62,000 nucleotides of DNA from Glandiceps talaboti (taxonomy: Eukaryota; Hemichordata; Enteropneusta; Spengelidae). Numbering within the stretch: position 1 is the first letter of the stretch; the number at the start of each line of letters is the position of its first letter. Both the position numbers and the translations under genes were made by a program. Under the pieces are notes generated by a model. The model saw nothing but the letters and a program-made list of their open reading frames with translations. It searched no databases and was not told the origin of the DNA. The stretch covers positions 14,057,209 through 14,119,208 of the forward strand of contig NC_135565.1 of the NCBI RefSeq assembly GCF_964340395.1, read 5' to 3'. Of this stretch, positions 13,831 through 42,797 are shown one piece after another.

Positions 13831-14939
13831 TAATTAACTTTGTTTTCAAATTTCTAATAACTATGGATGTAATTTCTGTCATCTTATGGACGTAATGCAT
13901 ATTTTAAAATGTCTATCATTATACTCTAGAAAAGGGAAATGCAATATTGTTATAAAATGTCTACTGAATATTAAAATGTATTAAATAATAAATGTATAAG
14001 AATATCCGTAGAATGTTGGAAACTAAACTGTGCAAATGTTCAGGCTACAAAGCCACAGTGGATACCTGGTGAAAGCTTTTGTGAGCTACAAGTATTTCTT
14101 GGTGCAAAATGAAGTTAAACACAGAGTACCATATTTAGTAGGGGAGAAACTATACAAATGAATCATGTGGCCTGGTGAGTGTCAGTGAACTGTGACCTCT
14201 GGGCTGGTCAATAAAGATATAAAAACAAGGTCGTTCTAAAGGTAATACCAGTTAACAACTGCAGACTTTACATACAACATAAATCACAAAGCCAGACCTT
14301 ACATGGTGTGGTCAGAAAGTATGTATATACACCTGTTTGGATTGATACTCAACATCACATAAATATCCAATATTAATAACATATATTTAGATTTTCTGTA
14401 TTTATTGTTTGCGACAGTAAAGACATACCAAGACTGAAAATTGTACATTGGAATTTAAGTGTGGAAGTTTTTAGTATAACTGGTAATCTTGTTATTTATG
14501 GCATATGTGGGTACTTGAGACAAGTGTGTTTTTCTCATGGTTTGTAAACGCGTATATACGATAAAATTCTACCTGTAGCAGATAGTATTTGAATAATATG
14601 ATCAAATTTGGGATTCAGTATTGTGTCTCCATTTTGTCTGTTTTCCAATATATTATATACTTAAACTGTGTAATTGGGATTTTCAAGTATGTAGCAAATT
14701 TGGAGTGAAGATCTTTATTCACAAGACATTTCAATGTCAAAACAAATATACATATTTGCTTGTCACTGTATAAAATCATAAGTGAAACGTGTGAAAAGTT
14801 GGAATATCATTTGTTTGAACCTTTGGAATCTGCCATGTACATTATCCTGTATAGGATGTGATTTATTAGACTTCACCCCCTGGTTATCCCAGTCTCAGTG
14901 AATTGACCTGTGATGACCTCTAGTTCTAGGCTATCATTA

Positions 14940-15860
14940 TACATATCTTGCATTGTCTGACCATACTCATCTTACTGTGTCTGGACATAGATCTCAACGC
15001 GTACTAAATTTTAATATCTCTTGAAGGTTTCCTTGCCTTTTGTCTAATCTACCTGCTCATCTGTCTGTGCCTGGACACGGATACTTAGACACAGTTAAAC
15101 TTTAAAGATCTCTCTTCAAATTTCACCTGCATGTATCATCCTAACTAACCCTCTTTATGTGTGTGCATTGAAAAATAAATGAAACACACTCATTTGAAGA
15201 TCTCTATAAATTTCCTTGCCTTTTATGCGTGTCCTTACCCTGTATGTATGTGCCTGGACATGGATCTTTACACAACAATAATACACGTCAATGTATATTC
15301 TTTTAAATGTTTATCTGCAATCGTGTACTTTACCTGCACCTGTCTGTCTGTCTGTCTGTCTGTCTTGAATTTTGACACATATTAATATCAAAATCTCCTG
15401 AAGCATTTCTCATTCTACCTAATCTGTACAGTTTATGTGTCTGCCTCGAAACTTAATTTTACACACACTTAACTTTTAAATATCTAAAATTTTCTGTGCA
15501 GGGTTCGTCCTACCTGTAGTCAGACCACCTTTGTGTACCTGGATATAAATCTTTATGCAAATTAAGATCTATGGAAATTTAAACCACATTTGTCATTGTA
15601 TATGTCCCATTTGCAAATTATATGGGCCTGCCGTGAATCTTTGGACACACACTACTGTAAAACTTTCTGTGTATTCTCATTCACATTGTATTGGAAACAT
15701 TGTTTATGTCTCTCCCTTTGATCTTTACACAATGGTACTAACTTAAATATCCTTAGAAGTTTTCCTTTCTCTTTAAAAGCTCACCTTTTGTATGTTTGTA
15801 TAAAACGTAATCAAACTTAATGTGTGCTGTTCTCTTTATATGTGTAACTGGACTTAAAAT
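14940..15860 (+). repeat. Degenerate tandem repeat of about 90 bp, about ten copies
   Basis: TGCCTGGACATGGATCTTTA-like segments followed by CACA..TTAA.TTTTAAATATCTC and CCTTTCT recur at roughly 85-96 bp through the region. Strongly diverged. Confidence 0.65.
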
Positions 15861-16084
15861 GATTATGGTTTGTTTTTTTGATGAGATGTAACAAGTATGT
15901 GCTTGTCAAAACATAAAAACACAAGTGAAACTTCTTAAAAAGATATTAGTGTTTTATATAGCCTTGGAATCTGCCAGGAATCAAATGAATTCTTTGTTGT
16001 ACAAAGCAAAGACACTTCTGTTAGTATACTACCAATCTCTACAAGTAGCATAGAGTCAAGATACGTCTGTCCATGTTGCTCCAA

Positions 16085-16145
16085 CCTCACTGGCCTGCTC
16101 TAAAGGGGGTTTCCTGATGCCTGAGGGTGCCCCAGCATGGAGTAC
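16085..16145 (+). repeat. Dispersed repeat, copy 1 (related to 32025-32095)
   Basis: CTCACTGGCCTGCTCTAAAG...TGCCTGAGGGTGCCCCAGCATGG here, and CCTCAGTGGCCTGCTACTAA...TGCTTGAGGGCACTC...CTGGCAT at 32030-32090. Short and diverged. Confidence 0.5.
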
Positions 16146-16183
16146 CTTACAAACTTCTAAGTCTTGTAGGGGTTTTGGCAATG

Positions 16184-16273
16184 GTAGCCTGTTTGCTGCG
16201 CTGACTGACTTCCATAACTGTCAGTAGAAGACGCCATTAATGGGAGTCACAATCAGCACAGTAAACAGGCTAG
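16184..16273. repeat. Inverted repeat with 31-bp arms
   Basis: TAGCCTGTTTGCTGCGCTGA with its partner TCAGCACAGTAAACAGGCTA. The 90 bases before it share wording with 32025-32090. Confidence 0.65.
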
Positions 16274-17019
16274 GCTAGTGCTATAGAGAGGTGATAGCCA
16301 CAATGCCTATACTACTTGACTCTAGGCAAGGGACGATGGTTGAAATCCTGACTTGACCAGGGCTAGGGATCATAGGTATAAATCCAGACATGACTTGACA
16401 CAATTAGGCTACATTTAATTCATGGTCAATGGCTTAGAATGGCTGACTCAGAACAGCTCTGCCAGTTGCCGGTTTAAGCTGCCACAGAATATACTAGTAT
16501 ATACATGTAGGTTTCGGAATGACCAAGTCTCCAGCAAGTTGCTGCAAGATTTGAACCACAATTGTGCCTCAGTCAGCCCAGCTTTATAAATAAGAACCTG
16601 GTAGTATAGAGGTTGCTATGGGTAGGATTTAGTTCTATGCACTAAATACACAGGTTGTATTGGACTATAATGCTCTCCACGTTAGATAAAATTTTAATTA
16701 TTATGGCCAATCCCTAACCTACAATTTAGGAGGTGTGTCCATAGATGTAATAATAGGTTGTCTGTGATAAATGAATGTGTTGAATTGTTAGCATTATAAA
16801 AGACGTACTCAGTGTAACATACCAATATGTTGACACCTTATGCTCAAGTGGTGTATAGTCCATAGGTACATACTTAACTTTCTGCCATAAATATTTATAG
16901 ATACTCAGGTAAATCTAGGTAGTATTATGGTACTTAGCATCGAGACTTGGTTTAGCGTGCTTGACAGTGTTGCTGTACCAGTCTGGAAACTACATGTATA
17001 TGTGTGAGTTTGTTTTTGT

Positions 17020-17023
<4 letters not shown>

Positions 17024-17076
<53 letters not shown>

Positions 17077-17188
17077 GTTAAAAGTTTCAAACTCTCTCAA
17101 ATAGATAGCAGGAAAGTGAAGTTGTCATTATATATCTTATTGTCTCTTTCTCCCTCTTTCAAAATCTCAAACGCTCAAAAAACTCGTG

Positions 17189-17228
<40 letters not shown>

Positions 17229-17271
17229 CTCTTTCTGTCTCCCCTCGCTCCCTCCCCCCTCTCTCTCCCAG

Positions 17272-17315
<44 letters not shown>

Positions 17316-17415
17316 CCTGTCTCTGTCTCTGTCTCTGTCTCTCTCTGTCTCTGTCTGTGTCTCTGTCTTTGTCTCTGTCTCTCTGTCTCTCTGTCTGTCT
17401 CTGTCTATGTCTCTG

Positions 17416-17490
<75 letters not shown>
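17024..17490 (+). repeat. Compound (CT)n/(CTGT)n microsatellites
   Basis: (CT) runs at 17024-17073, 17193-17225 and 17425-17489, with (CTGT) at 17276-17315 and mixed CTCTGT between. Confidence 0.95.
17105..17150 (-). repeat. Microsatellite flank shared with the exon 9 acceptor region
   Basis: AGATAGCAGGAAAGTGAAGT...TCATTATATATCTTATTGTC matches the complement of 34382-34430 over about 45 bp with few mismatches. Both lead into a CT/CTGT (GA/GACA) microsatellite. Confidence 0.8.
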
Positions 17491-17491
<1 letters not shown>

Positions 17492-17494
17492 AAA

Positions 17495-20400
17495 GTTAGC
17501 ATAACTGCTGTATTATTACTACACTGTATCAATTTTGTTTTTACTTTACAATTATGATAAATTTTCCCAATTTACTTTTAAGAAATTCAATTTTCAGAAA
17601 ACATGTAATCCGTAAAATTAACTTAAAATTTACATTCCAATGGAAGTTTGTTAAAATTAACAAGGTGTTCTGATTATATTTGTAGGGTATGTTTTAGAAA
17701 TTACATTCCTTTGCCCTCCCTAGTAATGTTTAAAAAGTAATTAGTTCATGAAGGAATGCAGTGGCCAAGGTGTGTGAAAACTAATATACATATAGTCTAC
17801 CATAAAATTCATGAGACAAGTTATTTATAGGAGTCTTAACATTATTAGTAACTTAGGGAGGACTCTAACATTCCTAAACATGATGATGTCATACTATACT
17901 TTGAGACTCCCTAGGTTACTTTGAATTTATAGTCAAAGTTCATTAGCAGTGCTTTACTAAGGTTTGGTATCCATGGTAACAGGTGGGAAATTTGGTAGAA
18001 TGTGTATATATTGGTACGGAACCTGAGTAGGAGTAGACAACCTGGGAAGGTAGATTTTCAACATACCATTCAGGATCCGAACCCTGGGGAAGATCGACTT
18101 AGAGACTCGCATGTAGATCTTTCCTACTTTACCACCACTTGTAACTAATATTGGTAGGAAACCCTGGTAGTGGAAGAATGAATGGGTGGGCCAAGATCAT
18201 GGTTTTACTTAAAAACCAGCCACAAAAGTAATGATAAGAATTATTACTTTGTACAATTTTTGTTGATTATAGATCTTGGAGGGTCTCTCCCAAGATCTTT
18301 GATTTACATTTAGTGAATAATCAGACTTGAACACAATTTGATCCCTTCAAAAATTATTTGTTACAAATGTTGGAATGTATGTCAATATCTCTTGTCAATT
18401 TATTGAAACTGAATGGGTGACTATTCTCACAAAAAATTAACGACCATGTTGTAATCTGTCTTTATTGATAAGATACTACTAATGAGAGAACACGATACAT
18501 TTAGGATTCATACACAGTACACTGTAATCATTGACAGGTATGCATACCAGTCCATTGTAGGCAAAGAATAGTTATGGCATGTACAGTCGTCATTGATGTC
18601 TGGGTGAAATTATCTGAATGGAATAGTTATTATCAATAAAGAGCTAAAGGGCTACAGCCACTTGGGTTTTATTTAGAGGCGGCATCAGCCCAGTTCATAT
18701 CAGGATTAATACTTATGTGTGGAAAAAACAGTGGGTAATTGTCTGGTAAACCTATGGGATAAGTTGGGGACAGAACACATGACCAGGTGTAATCTTTACA
18801 TGTATGACTCCACTGTTAAGATAAATACAAGAATCTAGGATTGAAACCCTGGCCTAAAACTGGCAGTGTTTTCATTCTGATGTACCTACATTGCATATTT
18901 TATTTATTTGTGATGTTTTCTAATCAATTTGCCAAATAAAAAGCAAAAATCTTGATGACTGCGAAATCTCGCAGAAATCTTGTCTGGTTGTCTTTAATAC
19001 TACCTGTATGTCCATTTCTATTGACAACATTACAAGTGACAGAACATTGTATTCATGTACTTGGTTAACAATGTTTTACAAGGCTTAGCACAGATGAAGT
19101 TAGTGTTTGGCAAATTATCAAATCACTGTCACATAGAGGTCTGAAGTCAAATAAATTAGTCGACCAATGGCACCCCTGGGAAAAAAAGCATTTAGGTGAA
19201 TGTCTAGTTGTGTTATGACGGCACATATAAAAACTGTATGGTCGAAACTTTATTAAATATATGTGTGATAGCACGGTTAGGAATGTGTATTTAAGATATA
19301 TACAGTGTGTATATTGTGGAATTTTACCAAAATATTTCATAAGTAAATTCCAACCACAGTTACTAGTATACAAAATGTAAGTTACTTGTACATTGTACAT
19401 GTGTGCTTCTCCCTTTGAACTGTTTTGATGTAGGGCAAATTCCATTTACTTTAGTGTTTGCACATATTTTATGTTACATGTACATTTGTATATACTGAAT
19501 ATTTACCCTAAAACATGGCGGTGTATCGTTCCTTTTCATTTACTCCACAGATAAAAGTCAGGCTTTGTACCTACTTTGTACACATCTTGTCTTTATCCTT
19601 GTTAAAGAGTGATTCAAAATGTGAGATTGTATTTGTTGATCGCAACTGTTTTACTCATTACGTATGCACTTTTTGTACCACAAAACATGCTTGAGAAATT
19701 GTTACACTGGAAATGGATTTTTCCTAAAACACAGGAAAGATGTGCAGTATGATAAGATACTGGAAGTGTGTTCATTAACTGATAACCTAGTGTAAACTCC
19801 CTGACAGGAAATAGTCTTCGATATAATGTGGTGAAGTTTATTAAACTGACATTAGCAACAGTTGTAAACAGAGTTACTTCAAGCTGTTTGAAATACTGTA
19901 AGATAGATCTTCAAGTCATTGTAAAAGAATTTGTAAGAATATGTAGACCTCCTTGTTGTGTATTCTAAATATCATGATACCATATATAGCACACATCATA
20001 TTTGTTATTTGGTATAACAGCGTTAATCTTCATTGGTGTGACTTTAACGAATCACGCTTGCATGTTAAAAGCATCAAAATTGCACTTACAATTTGCATAT
20101 ATATCTATACAGTTATAATGAGCATATGTAAATCAATGTCAACAGATTGAGAGTAACAATATATTAGTATTTATTTTGAATATTTCCTTCATCCTGGTGA
20201 GGGATTTGTAAGTGACTTAGGGGGCCCTAGTTGGATTTCAGTTTTCAGTTTATGATAAATATTTCTTCACCCGTCGTAATACTTTCACTAACATAAAATA
20301 AAAATAACTCAATGTTATTTGATAGCATTTCATATTTTCACATAATTCAACTTGAAGATTTTTGAGTAACATAAGGGGTCATGCCACTTCAAGCAGGAAA

Positions 20401-20540
20401 CTCAAGTTTGATAACCCAGGGTTTGTGTAAATATTTCTACGCTACAGTATTGTCACTGTGAAAGTGGTAAGTAACGTAAGATAAGTGTTTCATGCATATT
20501 ATGTACATTAAGTTTTTAAGACAGACATGTTGGCACTTGG
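17495..20540. other. Intergenic or intron, no gene seen
   Basis: A 126-codon minus frame at 19065-19445 has an unusual composition and no partner exons, so I do not call it. Confidence 0.45.
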
Positions 20541-20690
20541 GGTCAGTGTGCCCTCTAAGCCAATTTGACACACCAAAATTTGGTGTTCCTATATCTCTTA
20601 GTCTTACTATGTATATGTAGTGACTCACAAGAAATCCCAGTTTTTCTCATTTTGACTCACAACAACAAAATTTGGCTTGGCTATGTACAT
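20541..20690 (+). repeat. Dispersed repeat family A, copy 1
   Basis: GTGTGCCCTC, ACACACCAAAATTTGGTGTTC, TGACTCACAAGAAATCCCAG and TCTCATTTTGACTCACAAC occur in this order. The same series is found at 21650-21800 and, reversed, at 7547-7672. Confidence 0.8.
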
Positions 20691-21649
20691 TTGAATTTTG
20701 ACTGCTGCAACTTCATTGCATATAAATTTGATACAGCTAGGAGAAGTTGGTCATGTCATTTGACGTAAGAAAACAAACTCTTACATCCTATATGTGTTTC
20801 TTTAACATTATGAATTAATGTACTGTACATGTTTATTTTATTCCGGACTCCAAATTCTAAGTGATAATACAGTACATGTAATGATAATGTTAGCTTTTAT
20901 ATATCGCTTTCCCACTCTGTGATTAGCACTTTAGTTAAAGACCACATTGGCATCCAGTAGAACAAGAAGATTGACTTATTCTCAAGCACTGATACACTAA
21001 TTAATGCATGCGTAGTGTGTGGAGTGGAAGTCACAGTGTAGATCAAGAAATCAAATAATCGTTATTTTCATGACATAGATATACATGGGTGGTACAATTC
21101 TTCTAAGAAATTGGTGGTAATATCAACACACGTGAGCTAATTGGAATGATGCAAGGGCTGCATAAAACGGTTAATATCAACACCTGCGACATGTTTAATT
21201 ACAACATCTATCTATCTAGATGATAGCCAACATTACTAGGAGTTTATTAAAGTCTCCGAGCATACTGACTTCAAGGTTAAATATTATTATGTTTTGGCAT
21301 AAGACGTAATTAACTCTTAAGTCTAACCTAGCAACAGAATGTCTGTCCTAGCAACAGAGCATACTTTATGCATTGTCACCGACATTTAAACAACTTGTGT
21401 CCATCACCCCAGAGTCCTGCAATAATAGTAATAAATTTCTTTTTTTAATCTATGTGGGTATATATTTGCTCTATAGCCTAGGCTAAGAATTGATACAAAA
21501 GAAACCGTTAATGGTCCTAAAGAAATGTACGTCATTTTTGTGTGCGCTATAGTATGAGAAGTTAACAGTTTCATATACTTGTATGTATATTTGAGTATCT
21601 TATCTCCAAGTATGTAATACCAGCTATGGATATCACAGCTGGGAGTGGG

Positions 21650-21800
21650 GCAGTGTGCTAGTGTGCCCTCAACGCGCCACTGATCGATGCACACAATTTC
21701 TAGTGACACACCAAAATTTGGTGTTCCCCTATCTTTTACTGTGTGGTGACTCACAAGAAATCCCAGTGCTTCTCATTTTGACCCACAACAAAATTTAGCT
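21650..21800 (+). repeat. Dispersed repeat family A, copy 2
   Basis: The same ordered blocks as copy 1, with a longer middle containing CACACAATTTCTAGTGACAC. Confidence 0.8.
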
Positions 21801-22632
21801 ATCAGTAGAGGGCACAAAGGAGGGGGTTGGGGGGTTGGGGGGAGGTATGCATACAAATCCTAGTAATAATGTTTAGTGGGTCTAGCCTTGAAAGCATCTG
21901 TGTCTTGTCTAACTTTCAGATCATTATTTATTGAATTCCAACTTCCAGTCCCTAAAATAGTTTTAGAAAAGATACTGTGTTGTTATGTTTGGTGTTTAAA
22001 CTCTAGGTGATTGAAATAGAGAGAAAGTTTTAAAAATAAAACAAGGTTGAAAACATTTTTAAAAATATTATTGTTAACATGAGAATGGATACGAAAGTTC
22101 AAAGCAACATTTTAAGGTCATGCTATTGGGTCAAAGGTCATCAGTTTTACAATTGTAGTACTGTTGGCATTGTTAGAATCTAGACTACGTGTAGATATGA
22201 AAAGTGAACATTTAATACAAAACAAATTTTTAATGGTTGTTTCAGTTTTGATGTCATTGTTTAAATTAAATTAATATATTTTAGGATTGTCGCCAATATT
22301 TGACTAGACAGACTTGTACTGTTAGTAGTGTTGTGTCTGTTGTCATGATGATTTCTGAAAATATTTGACTAGAAAATAGTGTATGTTGTTGACCACTGAT
22401 TGTCCTACTGATAGGAGACTCTAGTCCAGTAGCTCCATGCAGCAAGTTGTGTGTACAATGTATATTTCTTTTGATCAGTTGTGAGCATTGTATATTACAT
22501 TTTGTTTTTTCAAGATTTGTACCCTACCACATTCTCTGCTAGTAAGTATAGCATAAAATAAAGATTGATTGTAAGCTAGTATGCGACACACTGTGATGGG
22601 GCCCTCACACACCCACACACCATGATGGGAAG

Positions 22633-22633
<1 letters not shown>

Positions 22634-22663
<30 letters not shown>
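22634..22663 (+). repeat. Run of 30 G
   Basis: Uninterrupted G30, directly before a 113-bp tandem duplication. A G20 run is at 7677-7696. Confidence 0.95.
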
Positions 22664-22666
22664 CTC

Positions 22667-22893
22667 ACACACAGGTCAACCCCATTCACATACAGAGCAG
22701 GCCAGTGAGGGCATAGCGACGCGGTGTATCTTACAGTCAAATTTAAGACCAATGTCCACAAGAATGAAGTATGTACCGCACACACAGGTCAACCCCATTC
22801 ACATACAGAGCAGGCCAGTGAGGGCATAGCGACGCGGTGTATCTTACAGTCAAATTTAAGACCAATGTCCACAAGAATGAAGTATGTACCGCA
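22667..22893 (+). repeat. 113-bp tandem duplication, nearly identical
   Basis: ACACACAGGTCAACCCCATT to AATGAAGTATGTACCGCA occurs twice in a row with almost no differences, so it is recent. Confidence 0.95.
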
Positions 22894-23335
22894 ACCAATA
22901 TCATGTGGTATACATAACATTGTACATGGTATGAAGTTTTGAAATGCCAGACGGCACACGCTTCAAATAGTATAGTTGATATCTTTATTTTTGTGATTTT
23001 TTTACAAATCATATTGTATTCAAGGTATATGCATCTGAATGAGTTTAAATATTTGTTATTTATTATAATTAATTATTTTTTATTATTAATTATTATTTAT
23101 TTATTTATTTATTATTATTTATTTATTACCCAGTTGTTGCTATGGATTTCATCATGGTCAGACACATTTATGTACATAATCATCAAAAATGTCAGAAATA
23201 CAAAAGATAAAATAGAAAGGTACAAAGACAAATAATTTATGTATAATAAACCTAACTAAACTACAATAAATGACTTACGAACCTGGTACGTTTATCCACT
23301 TACAGTACAAAGAGGTCCTTTTGTGTGGGGTCTGT

Positions 23336-23670
23336 GGTTTAATGTGTGATGTTACTGTAGTGTATTATCGGTTTATAGATAGCTATGTCTTAGGAACCTG
23401 GTAGAGTTGTCCACTTCCACATTCCCAAACCCTGCGCCTACCCCATGAAAAAAATACAATCATTGATACATGAATTAGTTTAATGTGTGATGCTACTGTA
23501 GTGTATTATCGGTTTATAGATATCTCTGTCTTAGGAACCTAGTAGAGTTGTCCACGTACACACTCCCAAACCTGTGACTACCCCATGAAAAAAATACAGT
23601 CATTGATACATGAATTAGTTTAATGTGTGATGTAATGGCAGTGTATTATCGGTTTATAGATATCTATATC
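23336..23670 (+). repeat. 140-bp tandem repeat, about 2.4 copies
   Basis: Starts TTTAATGTGTGATG...GTATTATCGGTTTATAG at 23339, 23480 and 23620. Confidence 0.9.
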
Positions 23671-26600
23671 CAGATAACGTAATCAGATTAAAGTGAATTA
23701 ATCTCTCTTTAATCATATTGACAAACACAACTAATTAAATAACTGAGATTATTGTATTTCAGTTGTAATTGTTGGCTTCTAATAGTTCGATCTATGAAAA
23801 TTATGGAAAACTTTTGAGAGATCAAAATATATGTAGTGTCTAGTGAAATATGAATGTAAAAATGAATTTGCAGGTTGCCATAATTTTTTGAGGGAGACCC
23901 AGGTAAAATGGTCATTTTACATGCTTTAACACATTCCTTGCATTCCTCATTTGCATATTCCTTATTTAAATAAGCCCCAGTAAATTGTTTGCAGTTGAAA
24001 GCTCTTAGCTTATCAACCCTATATTGTGTGTATTGATTAAAATTTCATTACCCAGTAGAAAGTAGTTATTTAGATTTTTCTGTTGATGCAAATTCATCAA
24101 GAATGTGACTCAGAAGCTCCTAATTCCAAATAAAAGTACTGTTTAACTTGATAAGTAAATGATTAAAATAATGTTGTTGCATGGAGATAAAACAAATACA
24201 AAAATGTTCCCACATGTACTCAATTGTATAATTCCTCATATTTTAGCAAATTAGTTAATTTACACTTTCAAAATTCCCATCTTGAAACCAAAGCCTGACA
24301 CACCAAAATATTATGTGTAATACAATGTACACAACCCAGAAAGGAGTTGAGAAATGTTTCCCAGACAGACTCAATTTCCGACGCTATTAGTACCATGCTA
24401 TGTCGATTTACATTTTAAACTTACACATCTAGACCCAATTAAGGTTCAGCTTGACAGAAATCATGATTTTATACTTTTAAGCTGTTCAAATGCTAATGGA
24501 AACACTCCGAATACTGACTCAGTTTCTGTTCTAAGTACTATGTATGGTTTCTATTAAAAAATTTAAGTCTCCATAAAACGGAAAACTGCTGTCACAACAA
24601 CATCCTGCATTTGTAGGTTGTATACATTTCCTGAGTTCAACATAGAGGGCGATATAACACTTGCTGAAATAGTAATTAGAAGTAATATGATGACTGTGTC
24701 CAGCCTTAGTACAAAACAGAAATACCAATAAATAATATCAGAAGTTTCAGTAACTGTCACTTAAGTTTTAATACATACAGGAAACCTAAATTTGACAACT
24801 GTAATGTCTTGTTTCGGCAATCTGTTTCAACAATAACAAGCTATTCAGATTGCTTCAGTGAAGACAGGATATAACTGTTGACATTGTGGTTGAAGGACTT
24901 GTTAAAACTAACAGGTATGAAAGTCGAGTTGTGGGAGGTTACATAGATGGGGGTAGGGGGTGGGGATGGGGTAGGGGTAGGGGTGGGGGGGTAATATTTG
25001 CTTCAGACTAAAATGTAGATTTGCATACTCCACTCTATAGTCATCACTAAATATTATATTGGCAGAAGTCAAACCTGGTCTTCAGGCATAATTCATTCTC
25101 TCAAACCAACGCTGTTACATCTTCTGCGACACTGCGTTTTGGAAGGTGCCTGTGGTTTACGACGATGGCATAATTCACTACAACTCAATAATACTTAAAC
25201 TTACAGATTCCAATATGTCAGTAACTGTATTAGCAATACTATTTTTTGATGTCATCGAAGGCAAATATGGACCTATTAATATCAACTTAAATCATATTGT
25301 TTTTATGTACAGTGTAAACCACATGATTACAACATCTGATAAACTCATCTTGTGTCTATTGATAGATAATGTTCTATTCTGAGTTGAGATACAATTTCTC
25401 TAAAAAAAACCACTGGTGCATTTGCTGATGGTATTGGTAAGCAAGAATGAGATAAGATGCATGCAAAGATATCCAATGTAATTAGTGCTGATAACTTGTC
25501 TAAGTATAAACACCATAGGAGCTGGGATCCCATATCTCTGTTTACTGATAGAATGCACATGTTATAACAATGGAATAGGACAGTTACTGCTACATTATAA
25601 CTTTGACAATTATAAACAAACTGATACAAACATCACCTGAATGTACAAGGTCAACCTGTTGTTTGTGTATCAGTTGTTTATTTGTTTATTTATTTATTCG
25701 TTACACACACAAAGGAATACACTTACATCACTAGAAGAGAAAGAAATTCATACATTCCCAAGAAAAGAAAATGAAAGAAAAGTCACTAGTTAAGTTTGAA
25801 ACCTGTGTGACTGGGAACTGGCAAATAGCAAAAAACAGAGCTAATCAGTGGTTTGGTTGTTTGGTTGTTTTTACCTAATGTTGTCTTTGCGTGAAATCGT
25901 TTCTTGGCTCATTTAATTCAGGCAAACACACTGGTGGTTTTTTTCAGGGACTGTAGATATTAAACAGAGTAATATAGATTCAGACATACGTACTTATACA
26001 ATTTGTACCAATTCATGGGACATAATTCATTTTGATTATATGGTTATCGGAAGTTGTACATTCTGTCACGTATACTAAGTATACACATTGAGTGTAGTAG
26101 AAGTACTTGTTATTGTCAGCTTGTTATTGAAAAAAAAGTATAAAAAATAGCATGGATGGTGAAATATTGATGTTGTTTATTTGATACATTACTGTTTTGA
26201 TAAACAAAATCAAATTAAGTCACTATGTTGATCACAAAATTGTTATAGATTCTCAAATGAGAAAAAATAGATAAAATTGTTTAAACAAGTTCTTGTTCTT
26301 AATCGTTTTATGTGTGTTCATTTTAATATATTTATTTCGATTTATTTCCATATATAGTCAGGAATATATCCTTATCGGGATAATTATCCCAGGATAATAA
26401 TATTCTTGATGCTTTCTGTATTTATCCTGATTTGGATAAGCAATTTTTGAATTAAATTGGTTGACAGGTACCGTTGGTGAAATGGATACAATTATGAAAA
26501 AGGTGTGTCTTGTAACATGGTCTAATCCTGCTGCCGATAAGTAAACATCCACATCTGTTCAGAATACACAGTATTTCCACCCCTATTTGATGAGATACAT

Positions 26601-27679
26601 TTGTTAGTTTGACATTTCACCAGGATTGTCAGCTGATGCTGGTGTTGCCATGGTGACAGTACTTCTTGATAACTAAACTGATGAAAAGTTTGATCTTTTG
26701 GTCGTGTGTTTCATTGATATCATCGTAATGTGTCAGATTGAAACCAACAGGTCAAATAATTGGCTCTTTCTCTGATACAAGGTTGATCTACAAGGTTAAA
26801 GGTCATCTGTAGCAACATTCCTGAAACTTAATCCACTGTTTCGACATGCCTCTGAAGTGACTCAGGGGAAAACAGTGCCTTCTATAGACAAGAAATCACC
26901 TATAGAGGGCAGACTTCAATATCTGCACTCAAAGTCCTTGGAATTTTGCGCCATTATGTCATAGTGTATGAATATAACACAATCATCATAAATAAAATCT
27001 ATGCACCTTTTCTGGCAAATGTGATTTAAATTGTCCTGGTCAGGTTTAAACATTAACGTACATGTAGCTGTCAGTGCTTGTATTTTGTATTATGTAATTC
27101 ATAACAAAATATGTTGTGTGAGACATGAAAAATATCATGCTACCTAATTAAAACTCTATAGCACTGTGGTTTTGTAGTTAACTCAGTATGGTGTATTCCA
27201 GTTACACACCTTACAGTCATGGGCTTCCATACCCAGCAGGTACATAAGTTCACCAATAATTTCCTTGCAAGGTATACCCTATGTGAAGCAATCAACAAAA
27301 TATAGCTAAAAAAAGTCTGTGAATTCTTAAAATTTATCTGAAACGGTATTAGAGTGCTTCAATTGGTTGAAAAAGTAACTGACTTTTGCTGAGGAGCATA
27401 GAGAGACAAGCATTAAAAAAGGCTATCCTCACTCTGTCTGAGCCAAAAGCAGCCTCCAGTGAACAGCACCCCTAGTGTCCAAACTACAAAATCTTTTGTT
27501 TTTCTGATAATCAAAATATTATGTATGTTCCACCTCAAGTTATTCTTGCTTTTTTTGTTGAATATGCAATTTGAGAAAATGTTGAGTTTGACGAAATTGT
27601 TCTTTGAGAGACACATCTTCTTTCTCAGGCAACAAGAAACAATACTAACAATAATTGATGTATATTTTATTTTTTACAG
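23671..27679. other. Upstream region or first intron of the troponin-I/LIM gene
   Basis: AT-rich; G-rich stretch at 24940-24990; family C copy near 27.1 kb. Must contain or be crossed by the 5' untranslated part of the gene. Confidence 0.45.
27068..27190 (+). repeat. Dispersed repeat family C, copy 1
   Basis: TCAGTGCTTGT...TGTAATTC.TAACAAA..., GTTGTGTGAGA and CTAATTAAAACTCTA...TTTTGTAGT are repeated in order at 40990-41100 (intron 12). Confidence 0.6.
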
Positions 27680-27694
27680 ATAACTTTATAAATC

Positions 27695-42271
<14,577 letters not shown>

Positions 42272-42740
42272 GTGTTACCTTGGAAACTGTAACCATGGCT
42301 GCTCAAGTAAAATTTTAGTTTGTAGCGTAATCTTCATACAATGTATGTATATTACTATAAATCTATGTACCCCATAGTAATGGAATAATTCATGGCTATA
42401 TATTAAAAGAATAGTGGAATGTGTAAATTACAAATAATACAAAATGCAATTTATTATACACCATGATAGTAATATCTGTGCTGTGTCTTTTAGGGGACTG
42501 GACTACCCAAGGTTTTTTTTTACTGTTGGTTCACTTTTTCTCATGCTTTTATTTTGGAGGTTGTGTTAAAATATGGTTATATAATTGATATCACTCTGTA
42601 TGCAAATTTGTAGGATTTAATAACCAAAATAACTGGAATGTGTGAGTAGTTTTTACTTAGATGGACTTTTGTTTTGCCTCATTTAAAACACTAACAGAGT
42701 AAAAGCCTTATGTATGCTCATCAGGTCAGTAAAATACTTT

Positions 42741-42746
42741 AATAAA
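42741..42746 (+). promoter_or_regulatory. Possible polyadenylation signal of the troponin-I/LIM gene
   Basis: First plain AATAAA after the stop codon, about 470 bases downstream. Further AATAAA hexamers at 43234 and 47229 would give longer 3' untranslated regions. Sequence cannot decide which is used. Confidence 0.4.
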
Positions 42747-42797
42747 TAGTTTTTGTTACACACCCAATGGTTCTAATTAGTTTATGTTTCACCTGTC

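Noticed and set aside
13495-13837. 112-codon frame with repeated peptide
   Set aside because: It follows the 90-bp tandem repeat; several frames are open alike.
17116-17557. Ser/Leu and Arg/Glu frames of about 120 codons
   Set aside because: CT/CTGT microsatellite; the frames start in the flank shared with 34.4 kb.
19065-19445. 126-codon minus-strand frame
   Set aside because: Rich in Y, H and C with no known pattern, no splice partners and no conserved-looking segment.
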